Under the pieces are notes generated by a model, which was not told the origin of the DNA, ran no database searches, and worked only from the letters and a program-made list of their open reading frames with translations. A stretch of DNA of 64,000 bases from Tyto alba (Eukaryota > Chordata > Aves > Strigiformes > Tytonidae), in contig NW_024881330.1 of NCBI RefSeq assembly GCF_018691265.1, positions 14,507,386 to 14,571,385 on the forward strand. The letters run 5' to 3'. Each line of letters begins with the position of its first letter. Position 1 is the stretch's first letter. The translations under genes and the position numbers were made by a program. This document shows positions 38,825 to 52,075 of the stretch, in pieces.

Positions 38825-39032
38825 ACTTATTGAAGTTCATTCACCTGATGCCAAGCACACCGTGGTGCTCAGGAGTAAGGATTCAGCTACAGCCCAGGCC
38901 TGGTTCAATGCCATCCACTCCAGTGTCAATGAGCTCATCCCCAGGGTGATTGCAGAGGTCAGAGACCAGCTGGGTAAAACAGGCATTGCTGGAAGTCGAG
39001 AGATTAGGCATCTAGGCTGGCTTGCAGAAAAG
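38825..39032 (+). CDS. SNTB1: SNTB1 internal coding exon (probably coding exon 3): PH1b end and start of PH2
   Basis: This exon continues the beta-1-syntrophin frame. It is 208 nt: 1 nt completing the Arg codon left open by the previous exon (AG|A), then 69 whole codons ending in AAG (Lys), so the next intron is phase 0. The peptide starts LIEVHSPDAKHTVVLRSKD, the last PH1 strands. ATAQAWFNAIHSSVNEL follows and carries the C-terminal PH helix with its near-invariant Trp. VIAEVRDQLGKTGIAGSREI is the connector, and RHLGWLAEK is the entry to PH2. The acceptor is a C8/T tract ending TTTCTAG; the donor is AAAAG|GTAATG. Peptide and phase fit the upstream exon exactly, which supports one + strand gene. 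Skipping this exon alone would shift the frame. The expected continuation (the rest of PH2, beginning near a VPGE-type peptide) was not found downstream, so the next intron probably runs past the window end. The identity is very secure; the exon number is inferred. Confidence 0.95.
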
Positions 39033-39038
39033 GTAATG
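39030..39038 (+). promoter_or_regulatory. SNTB1: Splice donor of the second SNTB1 exon
   Basis: AAG|GTAATG, with the GT at 39033-39034. The Lys codon is complete, so the intron is phase 0. It is a somewhat weaker match to consensus than the other donor because +5 is T rather than G. Confidence 0.88.
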
Positions 39039-39200
39039 AAAACGTTCTTATTTTCATTTCTAAGCTCTCTCTTTCTCACTTGCTCTTTGGTCCTGAATTC
39101 AGCCTTGTCTGGAAACGGAGAGGCTAAATGAGGTTCTGGGTCTTGATTTAGCTTTCTGTGAAGACCTTTCTTTTCTTAACATGCCAATTCTTGTGCTTGG

Positions 39201-39228
39201 AAAAAAAAAAAAAAAAAAAAAAAAAAAA
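39201..39228 (+). repeat. A28 homopolymer
   Basis: 28 uninterrupted A starting 169 nt downstream of the exon end at 39032, followed by CCAAACCATAG. No element body is recognisable. Confidence 0.93.
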
Positions 39229-42200
39229 CCAAACCATAGAATGTCCCCTGAGTCTTCACTTCTGTATGGCAATTAGCAAAGACTTTCCTGGGAGATGAAA
39301 AGTCTCATGATCTGTCACGTTCAGGCATGGGACATGAGTCACAAAAACTGACACCAGCCTTGAGCTCCCCTGCTGGTATGTCTCCTGTTCATGTATATGA
39401 GATGTCACCTTCCTACTCCCAGCCTGGGAAGTGATCAGTCCCTTGGTCCATGGTCCACCCCTCCGCCGTGCCTGGCCACAGGAGCTGGGCATGGCCTGGA
39501 GCATGAGGTGGTGTCCCCGCTGTACCTGGGAGCTTGTTCTTTAATTGTAACCCTGCACTTGAGCTGATCTTTGTAGAAGGCTGAGCTGAGCTTGCAATTG
39601 CAACTCATACCCCATGTCTCCTACAGTTTGAATTTCAAAATACTTTGTGCCACAGGGGAAAGCTGGTCTTCAATTTGAGAGCAGTTTAGGATCTACTGAC
39701 CTGTGGAAAGCCAACCCATGAATGAACAGGGATGGTATCAGTATGAGATGATCTGGTTTTACATTAGTAATCTCAGAATTTGTTTTGGGCACTGTACCAA
39801 CTGATAAGTGCAGCTTTACTACAGTAACAGTGTTAGGATTGTGCCTAGAAATCCCTCCCATCTAGTTGTTGCCTGGGCAGCCATTCGGAGCATCTCTGCC
39901 TCTCCAGTTGTGGTGCGTGGAAAAAAAAAAATGGCCACTCTGTACACACTACCCTTTCAACCAGTGCATCCAGCACAGGTGTGGAAAGCTGACTGTGATC
40001 ACCCTGAAAAACATACTGTATATTTTAGCTTTGTTGGGATTTTGCAGATGAAAATATGGGAGCCAAAAGTGCAGGTGTCTAGCATGCTTTAAGAACCCAC
40101 AACTTTCTAGCAAAACATGGGTGAGTCCACACCACTTGTAGCGAGGTAAAGATTTCAAAACTTTCAGGCAGATTTGGTATGTTTTCCTGTCCCTCCCTCC
40201 AAGCTTGCAGAGTGGGGAGGACAGCACAACTCTATGGCTTAGTGCTGTAGAAAATGTAAAAATTTGGGGGAATAATTTTGGGTTAAAACACCAAAGCATT
40301 GGTAAGTAAATTTTAACAGTGTTAAACTGTATAGCTGTGGGGTCAAATCATGTTTTGCCTTTTCTATCTGTTTCTATAAACTTATGAAAAGCTGACTATT
40401 AGAGACTTTTTCTATTGCAAAATGCCCTCCTCTAAAAGCGTAACTGCTCTGCAACAGATCAAATAGACCTTCTATGTAAAATATACACAGATCATTTTAA
40501 GCAGACACATGGCACACTTCTGATTTATGAATTTCCTCTCCTTACAGTTAATACACGATATCCCATTATCCCATTCACACACTTCTTTCTCCTCTTTTTT
40601 TTGCCTTATGGACTGAGATCTTATTTCATGTTACTCATTATGGAACAGTTCGAGGTCCTTCTGAATTTAGTGGTGAAACTTGCGTTGCCTTTAATAGGGC
40701 CAGGCTGCTGCTCTGTGCACGTTCCAGTATATTTACAGGGACTGTCATCAAGAATTAGCCTTGAGAGATTTGCAGTGACATTGTTACCCAAAAGTCAACA
40801 TGTTTTTTTCACTAAACTAACTATCCAGAGCTGTGCCATAGTAACAGAGTGAGGTCAAAAGTTCGCAGCTTCTTCTTACATTGGAGACCTGTTGAAAAAT
40901 AGAAAAAATCACTACATATGGTAAAAAAATATGTGAAATTGCTTTTGTTTTGTTATGGGACTATGGGTTGTAAAGCCTGGGTGAAAGAAAGATAACCTGA
41001 AGTGTGGGAGAGGAAGGTATATGTGCTGTGCTGTATATGCACTGTTTCAGAGGGGCGGATATCCTAGGTGCTCCTTGTACAAAACCTGGGCTTGCCAGCG
41101 GGGAGAGATTAAATTCTGCAGTGAATTTTGGAAGCACACTGAACACACCAGCTTTCTTCTTCTGGGGTGAACTTCTCTACCACATCCACCGTTGGTTGGT
41201 TTCTAAACGTTGGAGTTTAGAGAGGGACCTCATCATTAGTAGCCACAAAATAAAACATATGCCTTGTATTCCTCCTAATATTACAATTTTTTTTTTTTCT
41301 CTGTGATATTTTGTGGCATATCTTGCTGTTTTTCCATGGACTGCAGTGGGAAGAAATCTGAACTCCATTTTGAAAAGCATCTTAGACTGTAACTTTTAAG
41401 ACAGCTTTTATGGTATTACATTATGTTACTTACATAGCATATCCTTACAGTGAATTCTCAGCAAAATGGAATGACACTAAGTGAGATGAATTCCTCTGCT
41501 TGTTTGGGGAATGCAAAATGTAATCCCATAGAAATTTCACTGTAATTTGCTGTGATTACTCTCTTCTTTCATTAAGCTATTTCCTGGTTTGACATTTTTT
41601 GTATGTCTCTGCTCTAAACTTAGCTCTAAACTTCAACCTTTATGATGCTATAAAAATAGATTCATTAGCGGAGCCTCCCTCAGGTGGGTAACATTAAAAT
41701 AAGTAGTAGGTTATCTAAGGTAGTATGCAATTGCATGCTAACAGGATTCTGCCACCTTCACTGAACTTCCCTGTGAAGACAGCCCTAAATTTGTGTTCTT
41801 CAGCATGAAATATCCATCTCGCTGGTCCACCATCAGGTCCCTGGCTGTGCCCCAGGGTGGGCAGAAAGGTTCCATCAGCAGGTAAAGCAAAGAGCTCTGC
41901 ATCACTTTAAGAAAGCAAACAATCACAGTGGCATTATTATAGGTAAGGAGAAAAACAGCCAGAAGCAATCATTAGAGATGCTATATTCCCTCTGTTATTA
42001 AGGCACTAACCTTGTCCTGACCTTGAACTTATGGCATGTGTTTCTGAAGCTGGCCAAGATTTAGGGAGTTATATTAGTCACCAGTGTCCTAAAACTTTTC
42101 TGTAACTAAGAGAAATGTCAAGTATCGGTTTGTGATGAAGTGTGTGTGCTCCCCATTACCTTTTCTTTCTTGTATTTGTCTTTTCACTTCAACAAAACCT

Positions 42201-44453
42201 GTATATGGAATTAACAAGCGTGCTAAGCGGGAGGGAACAGCTATATGTGAATTTTAATCTTTCCACGTCTTTTCTTTTTTCAATGCTTCCTGTAAAGATA
42301 CTTTTAGTGACCAAAGACAAAAAAAGAAGTTAGTAATGTCATCCTAACTGAGGAGCTTTTCCATGTGTGTTAATTGCCCCTCTGCTTTCTAGGAATCCTT
42401 TCAATCGTTGTAGAAACGATTTCCACCTCTCTTTTCCCCCACTTTATAGTTCTCCACATCCTGTGGCTTATAGAGGAGCTGAAACAGGCATCACCGCTTT
42501 TCTCCTCACACTTATCCACCGACCATTGAGTTCTTTCGTGAGGAGGAAATTCAGTTCTTGCACTGGAGAGCTAAAACACTGAGGAAATGGTATTTTATTT
42601 TATCACTTTGTAACATCTGCTCCAATAGACCAATATATTGTCGACAAAAGCTTTATCTACCTTTTTGCCTCTTTAATGCAAACACAAAAAAGGTGTTCTG
42701 GCAAAAGCGGTCTTGCAAGTGTAGTTTTTGCCAATTCAGCAGTTGGCCACACAAGCAGAAGCATGACTGGTTTCAGGGGAAGCTGAAGCTATAGCCAGGT
42801 GCCAGGTTTGTGGCTGGGTCAGTTAAAAAAGAACAAAACATAAATGAAACCCCAAGATCTGTCTCTCCCTGTCCTCACTGTACTAGTGACACTTTAAATG
42901 TAGGCTTAGAGTAAAGAAAAAGTGCTTCTGCAGGCAGAGACTGTTCTGCTTTCTGGATGTCAAATGTCTTACAGGCAGTGATCTCAAAGCTCCTTTGAGA
43001 AACTTAAAATAGGAGTTGCTGCAAGTTGTCTTTTATAATTTGAAGCTGCAGAAAGAGTGCCTCTCTGGGCTTTTCTCACTAACTCTTAACCCCAGCTCCT
43101 GGTTGCTGTTCATGTTGCTCTGCCTGCACAGGGCAAGTGTGTTGCTGCTCCCGCAAATCTGGTGGGGGGATTGTAGGGAAGAAAACATCCCATACTGGAG
43201 GGGAAAGAACCAAAGTGGCACAGCGTATTGGAGTTGTTTTTCAGCTCCTGACACCATCTCTGAAATGAAAAGTGTTTTAATATATTAGAAACTGTTCAGT
43301 CTCCTCAAACCTTAGATAACCATATCATTGTGTTAGAGGTGAAGTGCAAGGCATGTCGCAGCAGAGTGATCTTCATCAGTATCGAGCCATATATTGCAGT
43401 ATTATATTTATCTTCCTGCTCTTGCTCTAATTCAGAGAAGGAAGTGATAACAGTGAGATTGTGAGCCATGCAAGCTGTCCAAACAAGATTTAAGCGAATT
43501 ACATGAGAGTGTATTTGTTTGTTTTATTTTTTTTCCCCACTATGAAATGAAAATGTTTCTGTTTTACCATTTCCTTTGGAAGTATGTTCACTGGTTAGCA
43601 AAAAAAGTAGACAGCAACACAGCTGCATTGTTATTCTCATCACAGATAAATGAGTTTTCAAAGAATGGGGTAGAAGCTTCAGTCTTAAAATTTTAGATAA
43701 TTTCTAAATTGTAATAGTGAGCTTAAAATGTCTTTGCACATGAAAACCACCAGCCCATCACGAAGATAAAACATTTTGCCTTTATTTAACATTGTGAATA
43801 TCTAATTTTAACCAGCTTCCAGTGAAGCACAGAAGCTTCTAGGCAGCATTTTAAAAACCCTGGCATGGCTGTGTCCATGGTTGAGGCTGCTGCTGTCCCA
43901 CTTAGCTCTCCCTGCTCTTCCATCTCAGTGGTGGCAGTGCTTGTCTGACCCTGAGCCAGATCAGATAGTTACGCTGGTAGAAAACTCATTACTTTTGGTG
44001 GGGTAGCATTAGCTTTCTGCCGTTTTTATGACAAATTAAAATCCCTGTGTAAGAGAAGTAGCGAGAGCCTGTGGCAAGGGAGAAGGAATTGGGAAACAGG
44101 GCTGCCTCATTAGGCATTGTATAATTCTTCTTCTGGGCTAGCTGCCTCCACAGGCTGCACAGGATGAACCAGTGGCATATTCAGAAATAAAATCCAGGTT
44201 ATACTAATCCCCAGGTCTTTCTTCTGGCCTTGGAAAGTACCTGTGCATGTTTAGGCTGAAACTGCAGTGAGCTTTGGGTTGTACTGTGTCTTAACCCCAC
44301 AGTGCAAATCAGTGTATGGTTTAACCAGATAAAAAATCCTGCTAGAAACATGGGTGTTTGCTAAGAAAACTATTACTCAAATGCCTAATTTGTTTGCGAG
44401 GAAATTACATTCCTGTAGTGTGGTCTCCTTTAGAATTTCTAGTCTCTACAAGG

Positions 44454-44470
44454 TTTTTTTTTTTTTTTTT
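44454..44470 (+). repeat. T17 homopolymer
   Basis: 17 uninterrupted T followed by GTTCTTTTCTTTCAG. This looks like a splice acceptor, but the sequence after it shows no coding signal. Confidence 0.85.
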
Positions 44471-45913
44471 GTTCTTTTCTTTCAGTATCTGTTTTCTTTA
44501 CTAGTTATCTAGGCGTGTTTGGGAATACTACCCATCTATAATACCTGGGAAGAAGACCTAGACAATTTGATCGTGGCCTCCTATTTTGAGCAGTTAGAGA
44601 AAGACCCGATTTCTCATAGTGATAATACACATTTGGTCATAACCTTAAAAGTGATCTGACCTTTTGGAGATTATACATACCTTAAATTAGAAAATCTGTG
44701 TGTCTTAAATAAGAAATTGTACTTTTAAATCCCAGCTAATTGCTTGCTATGGAGCACTTACATCCAAATGAAGAGTCCTGCTACTGCCCTTTGTCACTTA
44801 ACCTTGCAGCTTATTAATTCTGGAACTTATTTGTTTGCTTTGCAAAATACCACAACAGAGCGCTTAATTACATTAACAGTCTTCATTATCTGGGATAACA
44901 ATCAGACTGTTCTTAGGAAAGACGTAAACCTGAAATAGCATGAAGAGTAATTTCCTCTCCCAGCTTCAGTGAGGTTCCTCCACAGGCCACTTTTATCAGC
45001 AGTAACTTCATTCTGTTATTGCTTTAAGTGCATTCAGTAAATGGATATATTAAGGAAAACTCAGTCTGAAAAGAGCTATTTAATTCACCATACTGTTTTA
45101 AACACTTTTCCAGTATCTGTCCCTAATGCACATGCTATTTCTTCCCGTGCCAGTGAGAGCTGAGCAAATGATAAGTCTAAGTCAGGCAGAAATGCTCAGT
45201 ACAAGGAGATTGGAAAGAAGAGTAAGTTTAAATCAATCACAAAAAATTATAGGAATATGATGGTAAATTAAATTCATGAAGGTCCTGAGCTTGAAAGTCT
45301 TTACTTCTGCAGTACCATTTGGTTGTTACAGTGAAGAAAAAACCCTGTATCAGGTAATTACGGAGCACAGTTAAATAGTGAGTGAGTGCCGTTGTGCCTG
45401 CAGTATCTTTCAGGTGTTAAATTATTCTTGCAGAAATTGAACTGAAGTGTAAACTGGCGCCCTGCATGTCGCCTCACCCTTCCTACAAGGGTTGTGTTAG
45501 GCCTGACTGGATCCCAGCAGAGGTAATCTCACCCTGCCTGCTGTCCCTCAGTTTTGCTCTAATACTCCTAAAAACTGACTTAAGTTTTTCCATAAAATAC
45601 AGCATATTGCTATGGATGTTCCTGTGAACCATAGGAACACCGAGAAAGTTCCTTTTTAATGTCATCCCACTGTGAAGTTTTATTTAACTTTTCCCTTCCT
45701 GCATCAGGAGGAATTGTGAGCCCAGAGGCATGACCCCTGCTCTGGCAGCTGTGCCAGAGGGGGACATGGAGTAATGGTGGGTTCCACGTGGTGGCTGTGG
45801 CTCTGCGGTGAGAGGGACCTCTGCAGATGTCCCGCTGACAAACGCTGAGCAGGGTTCGAGAGGGGAAATGATGGGCTGTAGCTTGGAAGGAGGAGAGGAT
45901 GCTGAAAGGAAAC

Positions 45914-45944
45914 GGGGGGGGTGTGGGGTGTGGGGGTGTGGGGG
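45914..45944 (+). other. G-quadruplex-type motif in a G-rich patch
   Basis: G-runs of 8, 4, 5 and 5 separated by TGT, TGT-like spacers (45914-45921, 45925-45928, 45932-45936, 45940-45944). This fits the simple four-run pattern with short loops. The G-run strand is the SNTB1 sense strand, so the motif could form in the pre-mRNA as well as in DNA. Confidence 0.8.
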
Positions 45945-46361
45945 TGTGGTTCACTGCCTCCCCAGGGTGTGGGAGCTGTTTCTCTCAGTTCCTCCAACGT
46001 GGTGGCTGTGGGAGCACGTCCCGGTGTGGTCCTGAACACCAGCCGCTTCGCACATCGTGTCTGCCACAGCATGGATGCTTAACTCTTTCTTCTACATAAC
46101 CCAAACCTGAACTGCTGCTTGACTGGCCTGGGCTGGATTTTATTGGACAAGGAACTTTCTAGATTTTGCTAGATGAGGGATTTTCATCCTAGATCTGGAT
46201 AAATTTTCAGGATGTTGGGCCTCTCCATCTTTCACCTTGGCAGCTGCATCTGTCCAAAAGGGTCCACCTCCCCTCACGCACGTTCCAGCTCAGCTCACCT
46301 TTTGGGGCTTCACAGGTTTGAAGGCCCGTGTTTGAACATACCTGCAGTCAAGTTCATCTGG

Positions 46362-46377
46362 AAAAAAAAAAAAAAAA
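46362..46377 (+). repeat. A16 homopolymer
   Basis: 16 uninterrupted A preceded by TCATCTGG and followed by GCAGAAAAG. Confidence 0.85.
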
Positions 46378-49300
46378 GCAGAAAAGATACAGGTAAAGGA
46401 AGGCTTTGATCCTTTTCATTCAGAAGCAAGTGAAAGGCCTCCTTTTTTCTCTCAGCCTCTGACAGTAAATACTGCAGGAACGACAGTGAAGCAGTTGGAG
46501 ACAGTGATGCTCCCTGGTTTTCAAATGAGACTTAAATGCAACTTGAGCCTCTCCTTAATAAAATATATGTTGCACAAGGAAGCAGAGACCTCTACTGAAC
46601 CCATATCCAGCCCTGCCATCAGTTGGGGAGCAGAGGATGCCCTTCCCAATTATTTTAAGCACCTAAGCACCAAAACAACTGGTCTCCTTCTGCCCCGATC
46701 TGTTTCTGCCTCCTTCCTCTGGTGCAAATAGGGTGTCAGCAGTGCCAGAGTAGGAGAGGGGAGCACTTGTTCTTGTCCAGCTGAGGTGGGCAGAAAGTAG
46801 ACCAGCACGTTGGTTGGGGAAGGTGTGGAGCTCATCCTGGACATTTGATGATGCTGTGGAGTGGTTGTCCAGGGTGAGGAGACTGCTATTAAATCAATGC
46901 TTTGGGGCAAACTCAGTTGAAACGAAGAGCAAGGCAAGTGCAGACTGAGCAACAGGAAAGCCCTGAGCATCGACCCCATTGACCACACAGACCCAAGCAG
47001 TGCTGTGGACACCCAGCTTGCCCTCTAGCTCCGAGGGCTTATTTAAATTGCATGGGGCAAGCAGACTTATTCTTACATCCCCAGGGCAGATCTACCCCAA
47101 GTACACATCGCTGCAATGCAATGGGCACTAAGACGGTGTTTTGCAAGAGCTACACCCTTGCACTGTGTCTGTTTGCTCATTTGTTTGCATTTTTTTGCTT
47201 ATTGGCTGCACATAAGAAGTTTGAAAGGAGAGGGATTGTCTATCTTAGAAGTCCCAGATTTTCTAAGTTCCCGTTGAGCTGTATTTTCTCTGTTCAAAGT
47301 TACCTTGTTCTCATTTGCTGGTTTTGTCTCCTGAAGTTAAAAATCACCTTCAGGGGAATGTAGGGGCCCAGGTGTGTTGACCTTCAAGCTCTGCCCAGTG
47401 TGAATTCCTCTCACCCCAGTCATCGGGGGCTTTTGTTTCTAGCACAACAATACTCCCATTTCAGCTCTTTTATTAATGACATGAATAAATAGATAGCAGC
47501 AGAATAGGCCGTTAAAAACTCCTCTCTGCCCTGCAGCCCTTCTACCAGGACCATCAGCTGATCCCCATGGAGAAAACTCCTGGCAAAAGTGGAGCCGTTC
47601 CTAGTAAAAATGCCCTAATTTAGAGGAAAACATTTGAGGTTTTTTTTGCATAACTTTTTGCATAGTGTTGCCCCATTATGCTCACCCACTCAGCTTGAAA
47701 TCAGAGGTGTGTTGTCTCTACCCATAAGTGCTTTTAGGACAGATGAGCCGGTTAATGTTTGAGGTGCATTGTGGAAGAGCAGGGTAGTGCTGCTGGTACA
47801 TGCAGAAGCAGTATATGCCTTGTATCCTGTTTTGCCAAACAACTGTTAACAGAGAAAAATAAACAGATTTTCTAAAAATATCTTGAGAAGAAGCTGTGTT
47901 CTCAGTTGGAAAGAGTGATTGACCTTTAGAAGAATAGAATTTTAAAAAAAGAGTGGAGAGGGAAAACTTGTATGTGTTTTAATTTTCAGTGTGGCAAGAC
48001 ATTTACTCAATGCAGACTCTACAAATCCAGTCCAATTTTAATCCTCAACCTCTGTTTATGTAATAGATTCCTAAGGCTATTAATGCCAGCCTTTTACCTT
48101 ATTATCGTGTCCTGTAAAAATAAAATTATACCCATAATACCATGACAGCCCTTACAAAAATGTGCCATTAGACAATTATATTGCAACACAGCAACTCTGG
48201 AGACTGCAGGGAAGTATTTCTCGTACAGCCTAATTGTTGTATCAATAGCATTTTCAACACCCTTGGTTACTGAGGAAGAAAGAACATGCTGATACCATAT
48301 GTAAAATAGCATATTTTGGACTACTGGTTTCAGGTCCTGACTGCGACAAGAGTGCTTGAATTATGAGTGAAATCCTTGTAAGAACTGTACTTGAATCAAG
48401 TCCACGATTGAAAAGGTTTCTTGCATCATTCCTTTCCTCTCTCCCACTCTTAAACTAGGCTCTGTTTTATTTTAGTTATTTTAAGATGGGAAATGTTTTG
48501 ACACTGCAGTTTTAACTAAAATAATAGTGCTGATAAAAAAAAAAAAATCCTTTTATTCCCTTCTCCCAGATCCTTTGGTACTGAAGATTTATTTCTGCCT
48601 GCAGAGTTGCCGTCCCTACTTAACTGGACAGTAATTGATAGTGCACATCATGATAATTAGTCTAACAAGTCTCCTAAGCCCCAAGCCACACAGCTACCTT
48701 TAAGTTCCACATTGTCTTTACTGTAACATAAATAAAAGCTTTAGGAAAGGATTGAAAAAAAAAAACCAAAATTATAGTGAGGGAGCCTCCTTGCCCTCTC
48801 CAAGGGGTTTCCTCTTCTCATTTTTAATGAGGCCCATATTAGTTGTCATTTATACCTTCCCTGATGAATAGTTTGGAAGAAAAGCTTTCTCTGTGCACAG
48901 CAAAATTTGTGCCAATTTGCTGACCTCTGCTTTTGGTGAGACCTCATTTGAGTCTCAGTCCCAAGCCCAAACATATTGTTGGATCAATCATGTTGATTTT
49001 TGGCTCTGATAGTAATGCACGGCTAATGAGTTGTACGATGTACACATTAACCTCAGACCCAACAGCGCTAATGCCAGGCACGTAGCAAAATCGCGCTGGG
49101 GCCGCAGGAAAGACATACAGTGCTGGCATCTTAATAGAAGGAGACAATTAAAAACAGTAGAGCAGTATCACAGGTTCACTGCTTGTGGGATGTAGGATTT
49201 AATCAAAGCAGGAAAAACAAACCGTTGTCTGTCTGTTTGGGAAAAAAAAATCTCAACACCATAAAGGTGCTTTATGAACTGTGAAATAGAGAGGAAAGCC

Positions 49301-49618
49301 TGAATGTTTAAACAGTAAGATAATGATTTTACGACCAAAAGGGAAACTACTTTGGGGAACAGCCATTGAATAACATTAGATTTAACCTTGTCAGAGATTA
49401 CCATCTAATGATTATTGTGGCATTGCAAGGAATTTGGGAGCATTGCTATATGTTTTTTTTATTAGTAGATACCTTATTTAGCAATACTTCAGAAAAGTTC
49501 TTCTGTCCTCACAAGTAAAATTCCTAAGACAAATTGTTGAGTTACCACAAACAGCCAGCGTCACTGGTTTTGAAAGCAGCTGCTTCTGATCACTTCCAAA
49601 AGTAACGCTTCCCTTGAA

Positions 49619-49662
49619 GGGCCAGATTTTGATCTCATTTTACAGTGGTAAATCTGTGGAGA
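49619..49662. repeat. Fragment of an ancient amniote palindromic repeat
   Basis: GGGCCAGATTTTGATCTCAT followed by TTTACAGTGGTAAATCTG resembles a widespread sauropsid hairpin repeat whose arms read GGGCCAGATTCTGATCTCA and ACACCGGTGTAAATC. Only one arm is visible. Family attribution is from memory. Confidence 0.45.
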
Positions 49663-51909
49663 GACAGTATTTTGCTAATCATCCCCATGGAGAGATGGAC
49701 AAAAATTCCAACATGTACAATATTCTTCTCCTGGCTGTTTCCCTCACATGAAGGATTAAGAAATGAAGGAGGAGTTGCACAATAACTACATAAGAAAGCA
49801 ACATTTCCCTTTTTAATGTCAGCCCTAAACAGCCAGCTGCAGGGGACAGAGAAATGGAGACAGAATAAATGTGATTTCTACAGTTCACACACAGTTTTGT
49901 GTCCTCTTCTTTGTGCAATGAAAACTGATCACTAAGGCTGAAGGACCATTACTTCTTCAAGCAGGAAATCTAGTGAAATCAAATGGAAAGACCCAAAGTA
50001 TGTAGAGATGGAATCTGATGTTCACTTTAGAGTTTGGATGCAAGATAGGAAAAACAGCCTGAAAGAGACAGGGTGAGAAGAGGGGTCAGTGGATAGGAGA
50101 AACCAAACGGGCATCTTCTGGAAGAGCGAAGTTCTCTAGATGTATGAGAAACTGTCCCATCCTTGCGTTGTTCCTGGTAGAGTTCCTCATACATCCAGCG
50201 TTACAAGGCCTGGAGAGGGAGGACATGAAAGAAGTGAAGTGGCCTCACACTCAGAGGAGGCACTGAGGAATTACCCTGTCAGACATACAGTAGGAGGAGA
50301 GAAATTAGGTACTGTTGTATCACACCCGACCTCAAGGCAGAACCTCTTGGAGCGACATCGGGTCTTTTCCAGCACTAGCACAGCACACAGAATTGATGCA
50401 ACTTTGACAGAGAAGTGGTACACCATCCTTAGTAATAACTACACTATAGCATCCATGGAAAACTCTGCAGTCCATTTTAGAGCTGCTGTACCTGAAATGT
50501 CCCATGGAGTTGCTTTTTTTTCTGGTCTAATAGTGACAATAAGTGGTTTTCTCCTCTAACAGCTTAATCTTTTTTCAGAAAAGTCAGACAGTAGCAACAG
50601 AGTCACAGGTATAACAAGCTATAGAAGTTAAGCCTCTTGGAGATAGGGATCAGAAGAGTCAAAAGAAGTTGCTAAAAAATGGTAGCACTTAGATGGCACA
50701 CTGCTACGAAGAGTGAGCCATCTTGTCAGCAACTCCAGCAACAGAGCACCCACTCTTACCAGCTCCAGCTGCAAGACTGGTGAGGACCATCTTGGAGATC
50801 TAGATGGATACCATGGAGCATTTTTTTTTTAAGTACAGGTATTTCAACCCCCTCCTTTGGAAGGGCATATCGGCTTGTACAGTGTGCCTGTTCAGTAGTC
50901 AGGGTACAAAAAGGGGCTCTGGAGCCAGAGTGGCTGTTTCTTTAGGTGTACATCAGAAGGAGACTCAGTGTAGGGGTTTGGACCTGCTGCTCCCAACGTA
51001 GTGACATTTCTGGTCTTGTCCAAGACAAATGGATTTACCAAAGGTTTTCTCAGACATTATTTGGATTCCCTGAGTTTCAGGTGCTCATATAGTAACTGTA
51101 GCTGGAAGGAAGCACCTGGGTTTTACTCACTAGATGCTGACAACTGTTAGCCACAGTGAAGATTCCTGAAACTGTGTGAACACATCATGTTATTGTTGGG
51201 GATTTTTTTATTTATACATTTCTGCTGAGCAGATGCTGCTGTGTAAACATTCGTTTGTTGATCTTGTGCTGAAAATAGTTGCAGACATTGGCCAGAGTAG
51301 GCTGCTGATGTGTAGTATGGGTATAGCTGCTTTTGTGTGCTTCATACTGGAAATGTCAGTGATGTTTATGGAAATGGCTCTAAAAAGTTCACTTTGAGGA
51401 GAAGCCTGCTATGAAAATAAAAGCTTACCAATTTGTGGAACGAAAAGCTTGCATGTTATTATGGAAAGAAGCGTTTAGTGCTGTTGTCTCTAGCCTCATC
51501 TAATCCCATGAGGCTTTCTTCAGGCCCTGCAGGGGGAGAATACATTAAAACTTTAGGTTTAAACACACACAGGTGTTCATTCCACTTCAAAAATGCTTAT
51601 TATTGCGATGTTCTTTGGATCACTGAATCATAGGGTTAAAGGCAAAGGCAACTGGAAGAGATGGAAGAAGCTGGAGGTATTGCAAAGAGGAGCAGCATAG
51701 AGAGGGATTGCACAGCTGCATGGGGTAGCGTGAGAATGTCCTATGTGACATTTTTGTCTTGAGGCCTGCTGGTTTTGCATTTTTGGGGAAAGCTGATTAT
51801 TGAGGACAAGCTGACTTATTGTTGGGTTGTTGCTTTGTTGTTGCAAGAGTTTGAAATGAGGAAGAGAGTAGCACTGATTCTGGTGATGGCTGTTGTGGTT
51901 AATAACAGA

Positions 51910-52075
51910 ATATTAATAATTATGTTAGTATGAGGGCCTAGGGACTTGCCAAACCTGGAATGCCATGGTGTGAGATTGCAGCATAAACAATACCAACAGG
52001 AGCAGACCCTGCTCCAGACTCTAACCATCTGAGTAGGCAAAGTAGAGGAAGGAGGAAACATGGAACCACACATCA
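51910..52075 (+). repeat. Possible ancient amniote interspersed repeat fragment
   Basis: TTAATAATTATGTTAGTATG, GGGCCTAGGGACTTGCC, ATAAACAATACCAACAGGAG, CAGACCCTGCTCCAGACTCT and AACCATCTGAGTAGGCAA run in the same order as a repeat I remember from turtle and crocodilian sequences (TAATAATAATAGTA, GCCTAGGAGCCC, ACAAACACAGAACAAAAAGA, CAGTCCCTGCCCCAAAGAGC, TTACAATCTAAG). The family name is unknown to me. The opposite strand carries a 173-codon open frame (51816-52337) without a recognisable domain. Confidence 0.4.

Noticed and set aside
45704..46072. Pro/Thr-rich minus-strand open frame of 122 codons
   Set aside because: It is the reverse of the G-rich patch and has low-complexity translation only.
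50140..50559. 139-codon open frame, + strand
   Set aside because: No similarity to any family I know, no start context or splice sites of note, and ordinary intron composition.
51610..51660. ATCACTGAATCATAGGG-like word suggesting a CR1 3' end
   Set aside because: The following sequence does not continue in CR1 order, so a chance match is more likely.
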